This document shows positions 51,021 to 58,810 of a stretch of 64,000 nucleotides of DNA, one piece after another. Below the pieces are notes generated by a model that searched no databases, was not told where the DNA came from, and was given only the letters and a program-made list of their open reading frames with translations. The position numbers were made by a program, and so were the translations under genes. The stretch covers positions 1-64,000 of the forward strand of contig NZ_JADQDP010000008.1 in the NCBI RefSeq assembly GCF_015694735.1, in the 5' to 3' direction. Numbering within the stretch: position 1 is the first letter of the stretch; the number at the start of each line of letters is the position of its first letter. Source of the DNA: Hymenobacter properus. GTDB taxonomy: Bacteria; Bacteroidota; Bacteroidia; Cytophagales; Hymenobacteraceae.

Positions 51021-51551
51021 ATGTGGAGCAAGGAAGAATTGAAAACGGCCGTGCAGCTTGCGCCGGCGGTGCTGGCGGGTTTGTTTGGCGTGGTCGTGGC
51101 CATACTCAGCTGGATGCTGGGCGGGCGGCGCGAGCGGAGCAAGTTTCGGCAGGACCTGCTGCTGCAGAACTACAATTCCATGGAGGACTTTTATGTGAGC
51201 CTACTGGAAATGCTGCACGAAGGCATTCGCTACACCGAATCACGGCTGAACTACGACGAGCATTATCGGGCCATGTCGCCGTTGCTATCGCGGGCCATGC
51301 TGAAAGCGCCCGAGGAGGTACTGGAGCACCTGCAAACGGCCAGCGATGCCCTATCGGCCTGGTCGTCAGAATACCGCCAAGGCTTGCCCGCCAAAATTGG
51401 TGATACGGGCTATGCCATGGTATCGACGCAGGATTTTCCGCACCAGGAAAAGGCTCGGGAGCTGCGGCCACTGCTGAATGATGAGATGCACAAGCTGAAC
51501 GCTGTGATGAAAAAAGACCTCGACATCCGCCGCAAGCAGCTGCGCACATAG
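51021..51551 (+). CDS. Small membrane-anchored unknown protein
   Basis: A 176-residue protein with one membrane helix at residues 12-33 (LAPAVLAGLFGVVVAILSWML), then a basic edge and a long helical cytosolic part (SMEDFYVSLLEMLHEGIRYT). It could be a membrane effector. It starts 25 nt after the acidic gene and ends 108 nt before the type III Mod gene, on the same strand. No motif is recognised. Confidence 0.6.
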   Translation: MWSKEELKTAVQLAPAVLAGLFGVVVAILSWMLGGRRERSKFRQDLLLQNYNSMEDFYVSLLEMLHEGIRYTESRLNYDEHYRAMSPLLSRAMLKAPEEVLEHLQTASDALSAWSSEYRQGLPAKIGDTGYAMVSTQDFPHQEKARELRPLLNDEMHKLNAVMKKDLDIRRKQLRT

Positions 51552-51658
51552 CCCTACCCTGGCCACGTGAACGTGGCCACCGTCCGCCCCCGCATTCGCA
51601 ACGACCAGCACCCGGCTTCGGGCGGCTTTCTTTGCCTCACTTCCCTTACGCTCGCCGC

Positions 51659-53257
51659 ATGCCCACCCTCCACTGGATTGGTAAAGACAAAGTCATCAAC
51701 CACCACCAGGACGTTCCGTTTCGCCTCCTCGACCACCAGTACGGGGCCCTGGCCGACGGCACCCAAACCCCCGAGCCTACCGGCAGCGGCAACCAGATTA
51801 TCCACGGCGACAACCTCGAAGCCCTGAAAGCCCTGCTGCCCCAGTACGAGGGCCGGGTGAAGTGCATCTACATCGACCCGCCCTACAATACCGGCGAAGA
51901 AGGCTGGGTGTACAACGACAACGTCAACGACCCTAAATTCAAGAAGTGGCTTCATCAAGTAGTGGGCAAGGAAGGCGAAGACCTTTCCCGCCACGATAAA
52001 TGGCTCTGCATGATGTTCCCGCGCCTCAAACTGCTGCACAAGCTGCTGGCGGAAGATGGCGCTATTTTCGTCTCTATCGATGACAATGAACTCGCTGCAT
52101 TATGCTTGGTGCTGAGTGAAATATTCGGTGACAGGAATCATATTGCCACGTTCATTTGGGAGAAGCGCACGAATCGAGAAAACAGAAAAGAAGTCTCCTA
52201 CCGACACGATTACATTGTCGCTTATCGGAAAAGCAGTACCGCTCAAGGTTCCAACTTGAAGCTGCTTACGATGTCTACAGAAGCACTTTCCCGCTATAAA
52301 AATCCCGATAACGACCCAAGAGGCGATTGGAAGTCAGACCCTGCCACTGCGCAAGCCGGTCATGCAACCCAGAGCCAATTTTATACCTTGGTTGCCCCTA
52401 ATGGCAAGAAGCACGAAGTGCAAAGTGGCCGGTGCTGGGTATACACTGAAGAGGTAATGAATGAGGCCATAAAGGATAAGCGGATATGGTTTGGCGAGAG
52501 TGGCAACAACGTGCCTCGGATTAAAACTTATCTGAATGCCAAAGAGAGAGGCCTAGTACCGGAGACAATTTGGTTTGCAAGCGAAGTATCAACTAATGAG
52601 GCTGCTAAGGTCGAGTTGAAGCAAATCTTCGGTGGCCGTGCTGCATTTGAAACGCCTAAGCCATGGCAGCTTATCGAAAGGGTTTTGCAAGTAGCCTCCG
52701 ATAAAGATTCTATCATTCTCGATTCTTTTGCTGGCTCTGGCGCTACTGCACATGCGGTACTGAATCTAAATAAAGAAGACGGTGGCAACCGCAAAGTCAT
52801 CCTAATAGAGATGGAAGATTACGCCGAGCACGTCACGGCGGAGCGGGTGAAGCGCGTGATGCAGGGCTTCGCCGGCCAGCCCGGCACCGGCGGCAGCTTC
52901 GACTACCTCACGCTGGGCGAGCCGGTGTTTACCGACGGCGGCGAGCTGAACGAGCGGGCCGGCCTGCCGGGCCTGCGCCAGTACATCTACTACGCCGAAA
53001 CCAAGCAGGCCCTACCCCCCCTAGCCGAGGCCGAAGCCGACAACGCGGCGTTTCTGGCCCTGCACGACGATACGGCCTACTACTTCCACTACGAGCCCGA
53101 CGCCGTGACCACGCTGAGCCACGACTTCCTGGCCACCATGCGCACCCGCGCCGGGCAGTACATCATCTACGCCGATAACTGCCTGCTGCCAGCCGAGTTC
53201 CTGACCCAGCACGGCATCATTTTCAAGAAAATTCCTCGCGACATTTCGCGCTTCTAG
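51659..53257 (+). CDS. mod: Type III restriction-modification methyltransferase (Mod)
   Basis: About 532 residues from the ATG at 51659 (MPTLHWIGKD). Motif IV is YIDPPYNTGEEGW (about residue 72-84) and motif I comes later, DSFAGSGATAHAVLNLN (about 353-369), so it is a beta-class N6-adenine enzyme, the layout of type III Mod. The part between, about 52075-52815, is the target-recognition region and has clearly lower GC and other codon use than both ends. Mod and Res form the modification-restriction complex. The Res gene follows 23 nt later. Confidence 0.92.
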   Translation: MPTLHWIGKDKVINHHQDVPFRLLDHQYGALADGTQTPEPTGSGNQIIHGDNLEALKALLPQYEGRVKCIYIDPPYNTGEEGWVYNDNVNDPKFKKWLHQVVGKEGEDLSRHDKWLCMMFPRLKLLHKLLAEDGAIFVSIDDNELAALCLVLSEIFGDRNHIATFIWEKRTNRENRKEVSYRHDYIVAYRKSSTAQGSNLKLLTMSTEALSRYKNPDNDPRGDWKSDPATAQAGHATQSQFYTLVAPNGKKHEVQSGRCWVYTEEVMNEAIKDKRIWFGESGNNVPRIKTYLNAKERGLVPETIWFASEVSTNEAAKVELKQIFGGRAAFETPKPWQLIERVLQVASDKDSIILDSFAGSGATAHAVLNLNKEDGGNRKVILIEMEDYAEHVTAERVKRVMQGFAGQPGTGGSFDYLTLGEPVFTDGGELNERAGLPGLRQYIYYAETKQALPPLAEAEADNAAFLALHDDTAYYFHYEPDAVTTLSHDFLATMRTRAGQYIIYADNCLLPAEFLTQHGIIFKKIPRDISRF

Positions 53258-53280
53258 CTCCCGGCCCCACCCCAACTCCT

Positions 53281-55941
53281 ATGGAGCTCAAACCCTACCA
53301 GCAAGAGGTTATCACGGACCTCACCCGTTTTCTCGACTGCGTGCAGGCCACCAAAAACCTGCCCGATGCCTTCCACGACTTCTGGGCCGCGCACCCGCGC
53401 ACGCCCTTGCAGCCGTTTCCGGGCACGGCCATCGAGCCCTACAAAAACACGGTGCCGGGCGTGCCGCACGTTACCATCAAGGTGCCCACGGCCGGCGGCA
53501 AAACCTTCCTGGCAGCCAATGCGCTGCGCACCATTTTCGCGGCCTTCCCGGTGGGCCGGCCCAAGGCCGTGGTGTGGCTGGTGCCCTCCATCACCATCCT
53601 CGACCAGACGCTGCGCAACCTGAAAGACCCCGGCCATCCCTACCGGCAGAAAATCAACACCCACTTCGCCGGCCGCGTGGAGGTGTACGACAAAGCGGCC
53701 CTGCTGCAAGGCAGCGGCTTTTCGGCCAGTAGCGTGCAGGAGCAACTGAGCCTGGTGGTGCTGAGCTTCGACAGCCTGCGGGCCAAAAACAAGGAAGACC
53801 GCAAGGTGTACCAGGAAAACGGCAACCTGCAGTCCTTCGGCACGCTGCTGGGCGACGATGAGGACATTACCCTCATGAGCGTGATTCAGGCCCTGAACCC
53901 GGTGGTGGTGGTGGACGAGAGCCACAACGCGGAAAGCGACCTGAGCGTGGATATGCTCAAGAACCTCAACCCCTCGTTCATCCTCGACCTGACGGCCACG
54001 CCGCGCAAAAACAGCAACATCATCAGCTTCGTGGACGCGCTGGCGCTCAAAAAGGAGCACATGGTGAAGCTGCCCGTCATCGTATACAACCACAACGACC
54101 GGACGGAAGTCATCAACTCGGCCCTGCAGCTGCAACGCAACCTGGAGCTGCAGGCCAAGCAGGAGCAGAAAGCTGGCGGGCGCTACATCCGGCCCATCGT
54201 GCTGTTTCAGGCCCAGCCCAAAACGGCCGACGACAACACCACCTTCGAGCTGCTGAAAAAGAAGCTCCTCGACCTAAAAATCCCCGAAAGCCATATCCGC
54301 ATCAAAACGGCAGGGCTCAACGAGCTGAAGAATGAAGACCTGGCTTCGCCCAAGTGCGAAGTGCGCTACATCATCACGGTGAACGCCCTGAAAGAAGGCT
54401 GGGACGCGCCGTTTGCCTACATTCTGGCTTCGCTGGCCGATAAGTCGTCGGACGTGGACGTGGAGCAGATTCTGGGCCGGGTGTTGCGCCAGCCCTACGT
54501 GGCCCCGCACGCCGCGCCCATGCTCAACATGAGCTACGTGCTGACGGCCTCCAGCAAGTTTATGGAAACGCTGGCCAAAATTGTAGTGGGACTCAACAAA
54601 GCCGGTTTCAGCGCCCGCGACTACAAAGTGGCCGATGCCGCCACCCTGGCCGCGCCCGACCCTCTGGCCACTTTCGTGCAGGCCCCGCTCAACTTTGACG
54701 CGCCTGCGCCTAGCCCGGCGGCGGACGACCTGGGCGACATTGACACCAGCCGCATTGCGCCGCTCGCGCCCGCCACTGACGAAGCCGCCGCGGCCGTGTC
54801 GGTGGCCGACCCGTTGGCCAGCATGCCGGCCACCGTGGGCTCGGTGCAGGCCATTGCCGAAGCCGCCCTGGCTCAACAGGCCGAGTTTGAGAAAACCGTG
54901 GCCGCCAGCACTGCCGGCGGGGCCACGCCTCTGCCCACCGTGCTCCAATCGCTCGTGAAGACCTACCCCATCAAGGAAATATTCCGCGAGCAGGCCGCCG
55001 CCCTGGTGCTGCCGCAGTTCTTCTGGAAGAAGCCCACCGCTACACTCTTCGACACTGGCGAAAGCGGCCAGGCCGTGCTGCTGGAAAAGGAATACCTGCT
55101 CGAAGGCTTCCCATTGGGCAAGGCCGATACCAACATCAAGTTTGACGGCGTGTCGGCCGAGCTGTACAAAGTGGACCTCGACGAAACCAAGAAGGAAGCC
55201 ACGCCCAGCTTCGCCCGCATCGATGGCGACGCCAAGGAGCGCATCATGGCCTTCATCCTGGACCCGGCCCGTAAGGACAGCCGCGTGAAGAACTTCACGC
55301 GCCGCATCCTCGACCTCATCGGCAACCTCTACCCCATTGCCGACAAGGAGATTGAGCGCTACGTGAAGCGCATTCTGGAAGACTTCACCGACGAGCAGTT
55401 CACCGACTTCGCCAACCACGAGTACACCTACACCGGCAAAATCAAGGACAAGATTAAGCTGCTGTCGGAGGAGTATGCCTACAAGCAGTTCCGCAACTTC
55501 CTCGACCAGGATAAGGCTTTCATTCAGCCCGCCTACGTCTTCCCCACCCAGATTTCGCCCGGTGACACCAGCAAGGACATCACCAAGTCGCTGTATGAAC
55601 AAGAGGGAAAAATCAACGGCTTCGAGGAAAAGGTCATCAACGAAATAGCCAACCTGCCCAATATTGCCTTCTGGACCCGCAACCCCGAGCGTGGCAAAGG
55701 CTTCCGCATCAACGGCTTCCTCAATCACTACCCCGATTTCATCATCCAGACGAAAAGCGGCAAAACGTTGGTGGTGGAAACCAAGGGCGACCACCTCGAC
55801 GCGGAGCAGAAAATCAAGCTCGGGGCCACCTGGGCCCAAAAAGCCGGCAACGCCTTCCGCTACTTCATGGTGTACGAGCGCCGCGTGGTGGACGGGGCTT
55901 ACAAGCTGGATGACTTCCTGAATACCCTACGGGAGATATAG
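53281..55941 (+). CDS. res: Type III restriction endonuclease subunit (Res)
   Basis: An 886-residue SF2 helicase-nuclease. Walker A is VPTAGGKTF (about residue 68-76), Walker B VVVDESHNAES (about 207-217), and the ATR-like DLTATPRKNSN follows. VEQILGRVLRQPYV is helicase motif VI. The C-terminal nuclease is PDFIIQTKSGKTLVVETKGD (about 818-837), the PD...ExK site. An Ala/Pro-rich insert of about 90 residues lies at 470-560. Together with the Mod above it forms a complete type III system that cuts unmodified sites. Confidence 0.92.
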   Translation: MELKPYQQEVITDLTRFLDCVQATKNLPDAFHDFWAAHPRTPLQPFPGTAIEPYKNTVPGVPHVTIKVPTAGGKTFLAANALRTIFAAFPVGRPKAVVWLVPSITILDQTLRNLKDPGHPYRQKINTHFAGRVEVYDKAALLQGSGFSASSVQEQLSLVVLSFDSLRAKNKEDRKVYQENGNLQSFGTLLGDDEDITLMSVIQALNPVVVVDESHNAESDLSVDMLKNLNPSFILDLTATPRKNSNIISFVDALALKKEHMVKLPVIVYNHNDRTEVINSALQLQRNLELQAKQEQKAGGRYIRPIVLFQAQPKTADDNTTFELLKKKLLDLKIPESHIRIKTAGLNELKNEDLASPKCEVRYIITVNALKEGWDAPFAYILASLADKSSDVDVEQILGRVLRQPYVAPHAAPMLNMSYVLTASSKFMETLAKIVVGLNKAGFSARDYKVADAATLAAPDPLATFVQAPLNFDAPAPSPAADDLGDIDTSRIAPLAPATDEAAAAVSVADPLASMPATVGSVQAIAEAALAQQAEFEKTVAASTAGGATPLPTVLQSLVKTYPIKEIFREQAAALVLPQFFWKKPTATLFDTGESGQAVLLEKEYLLEGFPLGKADTNIKFDGVSAELYKVDLDETKKEATPSFARIDGDAKERIMAFILDPARKDSRVKNFTRRILDLIGNLYPIADKEIERYVKRILEDFTDEQFTDFANHEYTYTGKIKDKIKLLSEEYAYKQFRNFLDQDKAFIQPAYVFPTQISPGDTSKDITKSLYEQEGKINGFEEKVINEIANLPNIAFWTRNPERGKGFRINGFLNHYPDFIIQTKSGKTLVVETKGDHLDAEQKIKLGATWAQKAGNAFRYFMVYERRVVDGAYKLDDFLNTLREI

Positions 55942-55971
55942 CCACTGAATCCTTTCCTTCAATTTCGTTAG

Positions 55972-56013
55972 TTCAACTTTAAAGTTGAATTTCGGCAGAC
56001 TTTACTACCTTTG
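55972..56013 (+). promoter_or_regulatory. Operator and promoter of the MqsR-Panacea pair
   Basis: TTCAACTTTAAAGTTGAA (55972-55989) is a perfect 18-bp palindrome. Then TACCTTTG (56006-56013) matches TAnnTTTG. This is the layout of an autoregulated toxin-antitoxin promoter. It overlaps the only in-frame start of the toxin, a TTG at 56011. Confidence 0.6.
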
Positions 56014-56400
56014 AAGAACTTTACCGCAACATCTGCCGTTACGAGTGCAGGCATCTTTCTGACCGAGTTCAAAGCCCGGCTGGTAACGCCTCTGGTATTC
56101 TTCTGTACTGCCCCCGTTTGCAAAGGATTAAAAGCCCTGTGTAAATTGGGTTTCACCAACCATAACCTCACCGAGCACCTGCTCGCCCTCGAACCCACCG
56201 ACTTTGTGCAAGGACCCACACCCGTCGCCGATGATATGCCGCCCCTCTGGGTGTTCGGGCGTAACATCTACACGTCGGAGCTGCGCGTCGAAGTATCGCT
56301 GGGTCCCATTCACCACCCGTATGCCTGCATCGCCTACAGCGTATCAGAACGCCCCATGACGTACCCCCTGCGCCAGCTTGCCCCGAAACGCAAACCATGA
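56011..56400 (+). CDS. MqsR-family toxin
   Basis: Up to 129 residues. The core GLKALCKLGFTNHNLTEHL, then GPTPVADDMPPLWVFGRNIY and CIAYSVSERPMTYPL match the Bacteroidetes group of MqsR toxins. MqsR is an mRNA interferase that cuts mainly at GCU sites (for the E. coli protein). The start is uncertain: no ATG or GTG exists before the conserved core, only a TTG at 56011, which falls in the promoter. The toxin stop overlaps the antitoxin ATG (ATGA). Confidence 0.78.
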   Translation: MKNFTATSAVTSAGIFLTEFKARLVTPLVFFCTAPVCKGLKALCKLGFTNHNLTEHLLALEPTDFVQGPTPVADDMPPLWVFGRNIYTSELRVEVSLGPIHHPYACIAYSVSERPMTYPLRQLAPKRKP

Positions 56401-57455
56401 TACCCCAGCAAATAGACAGCCCCACGGGCCCGGCATTGCTGCGGACTGAAACCGCTACGGAAATTTTCCGCAAAGAATCGTTTACCTACACCAAGCACTT
56501 CTACGAATGCAAAAAAACGCATAAGCAGTACCACACGGCCGAAGTTGAGAACCTGAACATCACGCAGATTTACAACCAGTACCGCGCGGAGCACCGCATT
56601 CTTTTTCCGGAGCAGATACGGCAATTACGTCAGCAATATGACCTAAGCGCCAGCAAAATGTCGATGCTGATGGACTTCGGGACCAATCAGTACCGGCAGT
56701 ATGAGGACGGAGAAATACCCAGTACCTCGAACGCTGCGCACCTGCGCCTGGCCCGCGACCCAGGCATCTTCTGTCAGTTGGTACAGGACAAGCAGAATGA
56801 GTTGAAGCCCAACGAATACGAGCGCCTCATCAAACGGACCGAGGAGCTAAAGCGTGAGCAGAAGGCCACCACCGGTTTTATCATTTCCAAGCTGTTGCAG
56901 CGCAACCTCTGGAACCAAGATGAGATACCCTCGGCCCTGACCGGCTTCGCGGTGCCGCGCTTCGACAAGTTTGCGCAGATGGTGCTCTACTTCTACAACC
57001 ACCTGGACCACGTGTTCACGGTGCGCCTGATGAAACTGCTGTTCTACGCTGATTTTCTGCATTTCAGCCGCACCGGCTGCTCCATCTCCGGCAACAAGTA
57101 CAAGGCCATCACCTACGGCCCCGTACCGCAGGAGTACCAGATGCAGCTGGGTATGCTGATTGACGAAGGCTACCTCAGCCAGGACCTTGACCACACCAAA
57201 CGACGCTCCGACACCAACGAGCCCGTGGTTGTGTACGAGCCTCTCAAGAAGCGTGAAAAAGAATTACTAACCGATGCCGAGTGGGAAACGCTTGATGCAG
57301 TTGCCACTTACCTCGGCCGGCTTAAAACCAACGACTTGATTGACCTGAGCCACCAAGAAGAAGCGTGGAAGAAGAACGAAGCCGACCGCAACCTGATTGA
57401 CTACCAAAAATACGCCTTTCAACTATGTGCGGCGACTAAAATCCCTCACCACTAA
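56397..57455 (+). CDS. Panacea (DUF4065) antitoxin with MqsA-like HTH
   Basis: A 352-residue antitoxin. The N-terminal region resembles the MqsA zinc domain but has lost most cysteines (KHFYECKKTHKQYHTAE has one). The helix-turn-helix LRQQYDLSASKMSMLMDFGT follows. The Panacea domain (DUF4065) is at about residues 195-290: HVFTVRLMKLLFYADFLH, ITYGPVPQEYQ. Panacea domains neutralise many different toxins (established for this superfamily). It overlaps MqsR by 4 nt (ATGA). The antitoxin likely binds the 18-bp palindrome. Confidence 0.85.
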   Translation: MIPQQIDSPTGPALLRTETATEIFRKESFTYTKHFYECKKTHKQYHTAEVENLNITQIYNQYRAEHRILFPEQIRQLRQQYDLSASKMSMLMDFGTNQYRQYEDGEIPSTSNAAHLRLARDPGIFCQLVQDKQNELKPNEYERLIKRTEELKREQKATTGFIISKLLQRNLWNQDEIPSALTGFAVPRFDKFAQMVLYFYNHLDHVFTVRLMKLLFYADFLHFSRTGCSISGNKYKAITYGPVPQEYQMQLGMLIDEGYLSQDLDHTKRRSDTNEPVVVYEPLKKREKELLTDAEWETLDAVATYLGRLKTNDLIDLSHQEEAWKKNEADRNLIDYQKYAFQLCAATKIPHH

Positions 57456-57490
57456 GCTTATATCGATAATGTAGGAGTGTCTTTAAAACC

Positions 57491-57628
57491 AAAAAGCAGC
57501 CGCCACTAGGTGACGGCCGCTTAGGAACCGAGAAGCGAGCATGTAACGAATTGAGCCCCGTACCGTGCCGCGCTCTTCCGAGTGGACCTGGAGTTAGCCA
57601 CCGGGTCACACTGCTTACAGGAAAAATT
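57491..57628 (-). ncRNA. Candidate small structured RNA
   Basis: On the minus strand TACTTTCG (57634-57641) is a good -7 box, so transcription would start near 57628. About 135 nt later a strong intrinsic terminator, GCGGCCGTCAC/GTGGCGGCTGC then CTTTTTGG, ends it. Inside, CCCGGTG pairs with TACGGGG, and CAGG...CTCGGAAGAG gives a GGAA-capped hairpin like the tip of small SRP RNA, though the usual AGCAG is not clear. No protein is evident. Identity uncertain. Confidence 0.45.
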
Positions 57629-57734
57629 CTGTGCGAAAGTAGCTGCTTTTTTATTAGCGGCGAATGAGTGCGTGGTTTTCCGGCTCGGTCGGCCTCACGG
57701 TTTGAGGTCACAAGCTTACCCAATTACCACGACC

Positions 57735-57956
57735 ATGGGCAAAAACGTCCACATCGTCTCCCGGCCTACTGGCTGGGCAGTCAAGACGGCCGGCGCCGAG
57801 CGCGCGGCCACCATTGTTCCTACCCAGGCTGCCGCGGCAGCCATCGGCCGCCAAATGGCGATTAATCGGGGCAGCGAACTGCTCATTCATGGGCGCAACG
57901 GCCAGATTCGGGAGAAAAACAGCTACGGCAACGACCCCGAATCCTCGAAAGGCTAA
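57735..57956 (+). CDS. DUF2188 small protein
   Basis: A 73-residue protein from the ATG at 57735. NVHIVSRPTGWAVKTAGAER and SELLIHGRNGQIREKNSYG are the DUF2188 signature. The family has no clear function; it is a small beta-rich fold common in mobile DNA. It stands alone, followed by a perfect hairpin. Confidence 0.8.
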   Translation: MGKNVHIVSRPTGWAVKTAGAERAATIVPTQAAAAAIGRQMAINRGSELLIHGRNGQIREKNSYGNDPESSKG

Positions 57957-57974
57957 TTCATTTTCTGGTTGGAA

Positions 57975-58002
57975 TGCGCCTCGCTACTACTAGCGAGGCG
58001 CA
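57975..58002. repeat. Perfect 12-bp hairpin after DUF2188
   Basis: TGCGCCTCGCTA and TAGCGAGGCGCA around CTAC. No T run on either side, so it may be a terminator of low strength or a binding site. Confidence 0.5.
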
Positions 58003-58138
58003 CCTCCGCTTGCTGCCTTTTGCCCATCCGGCGAATGGAGAACGGGGCTGCTCATGCAGTTTTCGCAGCAAACCAAGATTGAATTATGCCGGCCTGCGCC
58101 TGTCACTTTCACACACCTAAAACCAATATTCCAGTAAC

Positions 58139-58810
58139 ATGGACACTAGTAACAAAGGCTCGAATAAAGAGCCCGAAACCAAAAACAACACCCCCGCCAA
58201 CGGTAACGCGGGAAACGCTGCCGGCAACGGTAATAATGGCAACGGCAATTCCGGCAATGGAAACGCGGGGGCTGGAAATTCTAACCCCGGTAACGGCAAC
58301 GCTGGCGCTGGCAACAGCGGTGGGGCCGGCAACGGAAACGCCGGTGAAAATCCGGGCAATGGCAATGGTGGCAACCCCGGTAACGGGGGCGGTGCCCCAG
58401 GCAACAGCGGCGCAGGAAACGGCGATTCGGGTGCAAACCCAGGTAACGGAAATTCCGGCAACGGCAACTCCGGGGCAGGTAACTCTGGCAGCAGTGGTGC
58501 CGGTAATGGCAATTCTGGTGAAAATCCTGGGAACGGCAATCCGGGCAGTGGCAACAATGGCAACGGCAATGGAGGTCCTAAAGACATCACCATTATCGTA
58601 AACGGAACTCCGCATGTGGTGGCGAAGGAGGAAATGACGTTCCGAGAAATCATCGCATTGGCCGAACTGGCCAGCGGGCCGAACGTGAGCTACACGCTTA
58701 CTTACCGCAGGGGCCACGGCAATAAGCCGGAGGGCAGCCTGGTAGAAGGAGATGTTGTTAAGGTTAAAGACGGAATGATTTTCAATGCAACAGCAACTGA
58801 TAAGTCTTAG
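58139..58810 (+). CDS. Ubiquitin-like protein with Asn/Gly-rich N-terminus
   Basis: A 223-residue protein. Residues 20-146 are low-complexity, almost only Gly, Asn, Ala, Ser and Pro in GNGN-type repeats. Residues 147-222 resemble the bacterial multiubiquitin (ubiquitin-like) domain: DITIIVNGTPHVVAKEEM, SYTLTYRRGHGNKPEGSL, EGDVVKVKDGMIFNATATDK. One domain only. It ends DKS without a terminal di-glycine, so the conjugation chemistry is unclear. It overlaps the E1-like gene by 26 nt. The family is involved in bacterial ubiquitin-like conjugation (predicted from operon structure). Confidence 0.78.
   Translation: MDTSNKGSNKEPETKNNTPANGNAGNAAGNGNNGNGNSGNGNAGAGNSNPGNGNAGAGNSGGAGNGNAGENPGNGNGGNPGNGGGAPGNSGAGNGDSGANPGNGNSGNGNSGAGNSGSSGAGNGNSGENPGNGNPGSGNNGNGNGGPKDITIIVNGTPHVVAKEEMTFREIIALAELASGPNVSYTLTYRRGHGNKPEGSLVEGDVVKVKDGMIFNATATDKS

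Noticed and set aside
54274..55839. Long minus-strand frame opposite the Res gene
   Set aside because: Antisense shadow; no known domain and improbable composition.
57436..57723. Minus-strand frame of 95 residues over the candidate RNA
   Set aside because: It crosses the terminator and begins upstream of the promoter box; the sequence behaves as RNA, not protein.
58199..58580. Repetitive DNA considered as a minisatellite or CRISPR-like array
   Set aside because: No constant repeat-spacer pattern; units vary in length and codons, as in a coding low-complexity region.
58109..58717. Minus-strand frames opposite the Asn/Gly-rich gene, with Val/Ile/Thr or Pro/Leu repeats
   Set aside because: Complement of the GNGN codons gives repetitive frames; the plus strand has the ubiquitin-like domain and the operon overlaps.
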